From Corynebacterium aurimucosum ATCC 700975 (lineage in GTDB: Bacteria > Actinomycetota > Actinomycetes > Mycobacteriales > Mycobacteriaceae): a stretch of DNA of 64,000 nt. The position numbers were made by a program, and so were the translations under genes. The DNA lies in contig NC_012590.1 in assembly GCF_000022905.1 (NCBI RefSeq), positions 372,001 to 436,000 of the forward strand. Reading direction: 5' to 3'. This document shows, one piece after another, positions 62,883 through 64,000 of this stretch; position 1 is the stretch's first letter, and every line of letters starts with the position of its first letter. Below the pieces are notes generated by a model. That model did no database searches. It saw nothing but the letters and a program-made list of their open reading frames with translations, and was not told the origin of the DNA.

Positions 62883-63757
62883 AGGCGCTCCTCCACGTCA
62901 GAAAACGTGGGCGGCTGCGCGCCCGTGCGCGAAACCGTAATGGCTGCGGCCGTCGCCGCAAAGTGGAGGATCTCCTGCCACTCTTCGGCGCTTAAAGCGC
63001 TGATATCCCGCGTTAGCAACTGGCTCAGCAGCGCGGCCATGACCGTGTCGCCAGCACCGATGGTGTCCGCCACCTCGACCTTAACCGGCGGGACCTGCAG
63101 CGACACCGAATCCGTGCGTACGCTCAGCCCTTCCGCGCCGCGCGTGGTCACGACGACGGGTACTTGGGCCAGTGCGTCTTCGCCCAGGAATTCCACTTCT
63201 TCTTCGCTCAACTTCAGCAACGTGACGTGCGGCAACAAAGACAACAAGAACTCGCGGTGCTCCGGGGTGGCGAAGAAGGGGCGAATATTAGGGTCCAGCG
63301 CGACCTTGGTGCCCTTCGCGGCAAGGTCCTTCAGCAACGCGGCATAACGGGAGGCGCCAGGTTCGAGGGCGAGGGAGACGGTGCCGAAGCAGGCCCAGGG
63401 GACGTCGGCAAGCGCAGGCTCTATTAGGCGGTCCGCCGTGCCCTCCGTGTAGAAGGAATAGGTGGCTGAGCCGTCCTCACCGATGTTGCAGACCGCCAGC
63501 GTCGTGGGTTCCTCACCCCGCTGCACGAGCGAAGTATCCACTCGTTCTTTATGTAGACGCTCCATGAGCGCCTGCCCGAAGGCATCCCGCGAGAGCCGCG
63601 ACTGAAATCCCACGCTAGCGCCCAGACGGCTCGCCGCGACCGCCACGTTGAAGGGACCGCCACCCAATGCCGGTGTTAAATCCACCAGCTGCCCGCGTCC
63701 GCGCGGGACGAGGTCAACAAGGCCTTCGCCACACACCATAATGTCCATGGAATCCAT
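62879..63757 (-). CDS. PfkB-family sugar kinase, probable fructokinase
   Basis: The 292-residue protein has the ribokinase fold: CGEGLVDLVPRG near residue 9, the GGGPFNVAVAASRLGA signature near 33 and the ATP-site motif DTIGAGDTVMAAL near 235-247, where GAGD provides the anion hole and catalytic Asp. VALDPNIRP near 158 is typical. The divergent gene encodes a GH32 fructosidase, so the likely reaction is fructose to fructose-6-phosphate after sucrose or fructan cleavage. Starts at 63757, 63748 or 63739 are possible. Only 12 bases separate the first from the divergent gene. Confidence 0.87.
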   Translation of the reverse strand: MDSMDIMVCGEGLVDLVPRGRGQLVDLTPALGGGPFNVAVAASRLGASVGFQSRLSRDAFGQALMERLHKERVDTSLVQRGEEPTTLAVCNIGEDGSATYSFYTEGTADRLIEPALADVPWACFGTVSLALEPGASRYAALLKDLAAKGTKVALDPNIRPFFATPEHREFLLSLLPHVTLLKLSEEEVEFLGEDALAQVPVVVTTRGAEGLSVRTDSVSLQVPPVKVEVADTIGAGDTVMAALLSQLLTRDISALSAEEWQEILHFAATAAAITVSRTGAQPPTFSDVEERL

Positions 63758-63769
63758 ACTATCGAGAGC

Positions 63770-64000
63770 ATGAACTACCGTCCGCTTTTCCACCTCTCCC
63801 CGCCCTCCGGCCGTCTCAATGACCCGAATGGAGTCTTCATCGACGGCAACAACCTGCATGTTTACTATCAGCATGACCCCTGCTTCCCGCACGCGGCTAA
63901 GCAGACGGGCTGGGGGCATGCCGTGGCTTCCTTGGGCGAGGCGAAGCCGTGGCGACACTACCCGGACGCGCTGTACCCCATCCGGGAGCACGACGCCCAT
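63770..64000 (+). CDS. GH32 beta-fructosidase / sucrose hydrolase (5' part)
   Basis: The window ends after 77 codons. The visible part has the GH32 signature HLSPPSGRLNDPNG near residue 8-21, where the Asp of NDPNG is the nucleophile, then FIDGNNLHVYYQHDP near 24 and the QTGWGHAVASL segment near 46, all diagnostic of invertase-type enzymes. It should cut sucrose, sucrose-6-phosphate or fructans; without a PTS gene in view the form cannot be settled. No signal peptide is present, so it acts in the cytosol. It is divergent from the fructokinase-like gene. Confidence 0.88.
   Translation, partial: MNYRPLFHLSPPSGRLNDPNGVFIDGNNLHVYYQHDPCFPHAAKQTGWGHAVASLGEAKPWRHYPDALYPIREHDAH

Overview
The window comes from a Corynebacterium chromosome. 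The G+C content is high, the secE-nusG-rplKA / rplJL-rpoBC / rpsL-rpsG-fusA-tuf / S10 series is laid out as in corynebacteria, a DtxR-type iron box is present, and a DIP1984-family protein and a corynebacterial MgtA-like mannosyltransferase are encoded. The species is not certain; a relative of the C. aurimucosum / C. minutissimum group is a guess from general similarity only.

Region by region. 0-15 kb: a menaquinone neighbourhood (menB, menC, menD, menG, menJ and a polyprenyl diphosphate synthase). It is interleaved with a DcuC-type carrier, a UvrA paralogue without a UvrB-binding domain, a GT4 mannosyltransferase (mgtA) and small membrane proteins. Near its left end a DIP1984-family gene is followed by about 250 bases of strongly folded sequence with a tRNA-like T-arm and a possible pseudoknot. 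14.6-19.5 kb: tRNA-Tyr, a glutathionyl-hydroquinone-reductase-like gene, tRNA-Thr, tRNA-Met, tRNA-Trp, then secE, nusG, rplK and rplA. 19.5-28.7 kb: an accessory metal-acquisition block lying between rplKA and rplJL. It holds a three-gene operon (SbnA-like PLP synthase, FAD/NAD(P)-binding protein, Y4yA/SbnH-like decarboxylase), a siderophore-interacting reductase, and an iron-siderophore ABC importer with a DtxR-like box between the divergent genes.

28.7-39.8 kb: rplJ and rplL with an attenuator-like leader, a HigBA-type toxin-antitoxin pair, a DUF3068 protein, then rpoB and rpoC. 39.9-45 kb: two YkoE-type ECF substrate-binding proteins, the second under a TPP riboswitch and followed by ykoD and ykoC (thiamine precursor uptake), and a P-loop kinase-like gene. 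45-50.2 kb: rpsL, rpsG, fusA, tuf. 50.2-56 kb: a hypothetical gene, a tandem noncoding repeat, a DUF222/HNH gene, and a six-gene Asp23/Gls24 envelope-stress cluster read on the minus strand. 56-61.6 kb: the S10 operon from rpsJ to rpsQ, closed by a strong terminator. 61.7-64 kb: a lipoprotein, a small membrane protein, a PfkB sugar kinase, and the beginning of a divergent GH32 beta-fructosidase.

The housekeeping genes form a stable frame, and each gap between ribosomal blocks holds accessory genes. The least explained elements are the folded RNA next to the DIP1984 gene, the siderophore-like biosynthetic operon with no synthetase visible in the window, the repeat-tailed Asp23 protein, and the noncoding repeats near 23.7 and 51.1 kb.
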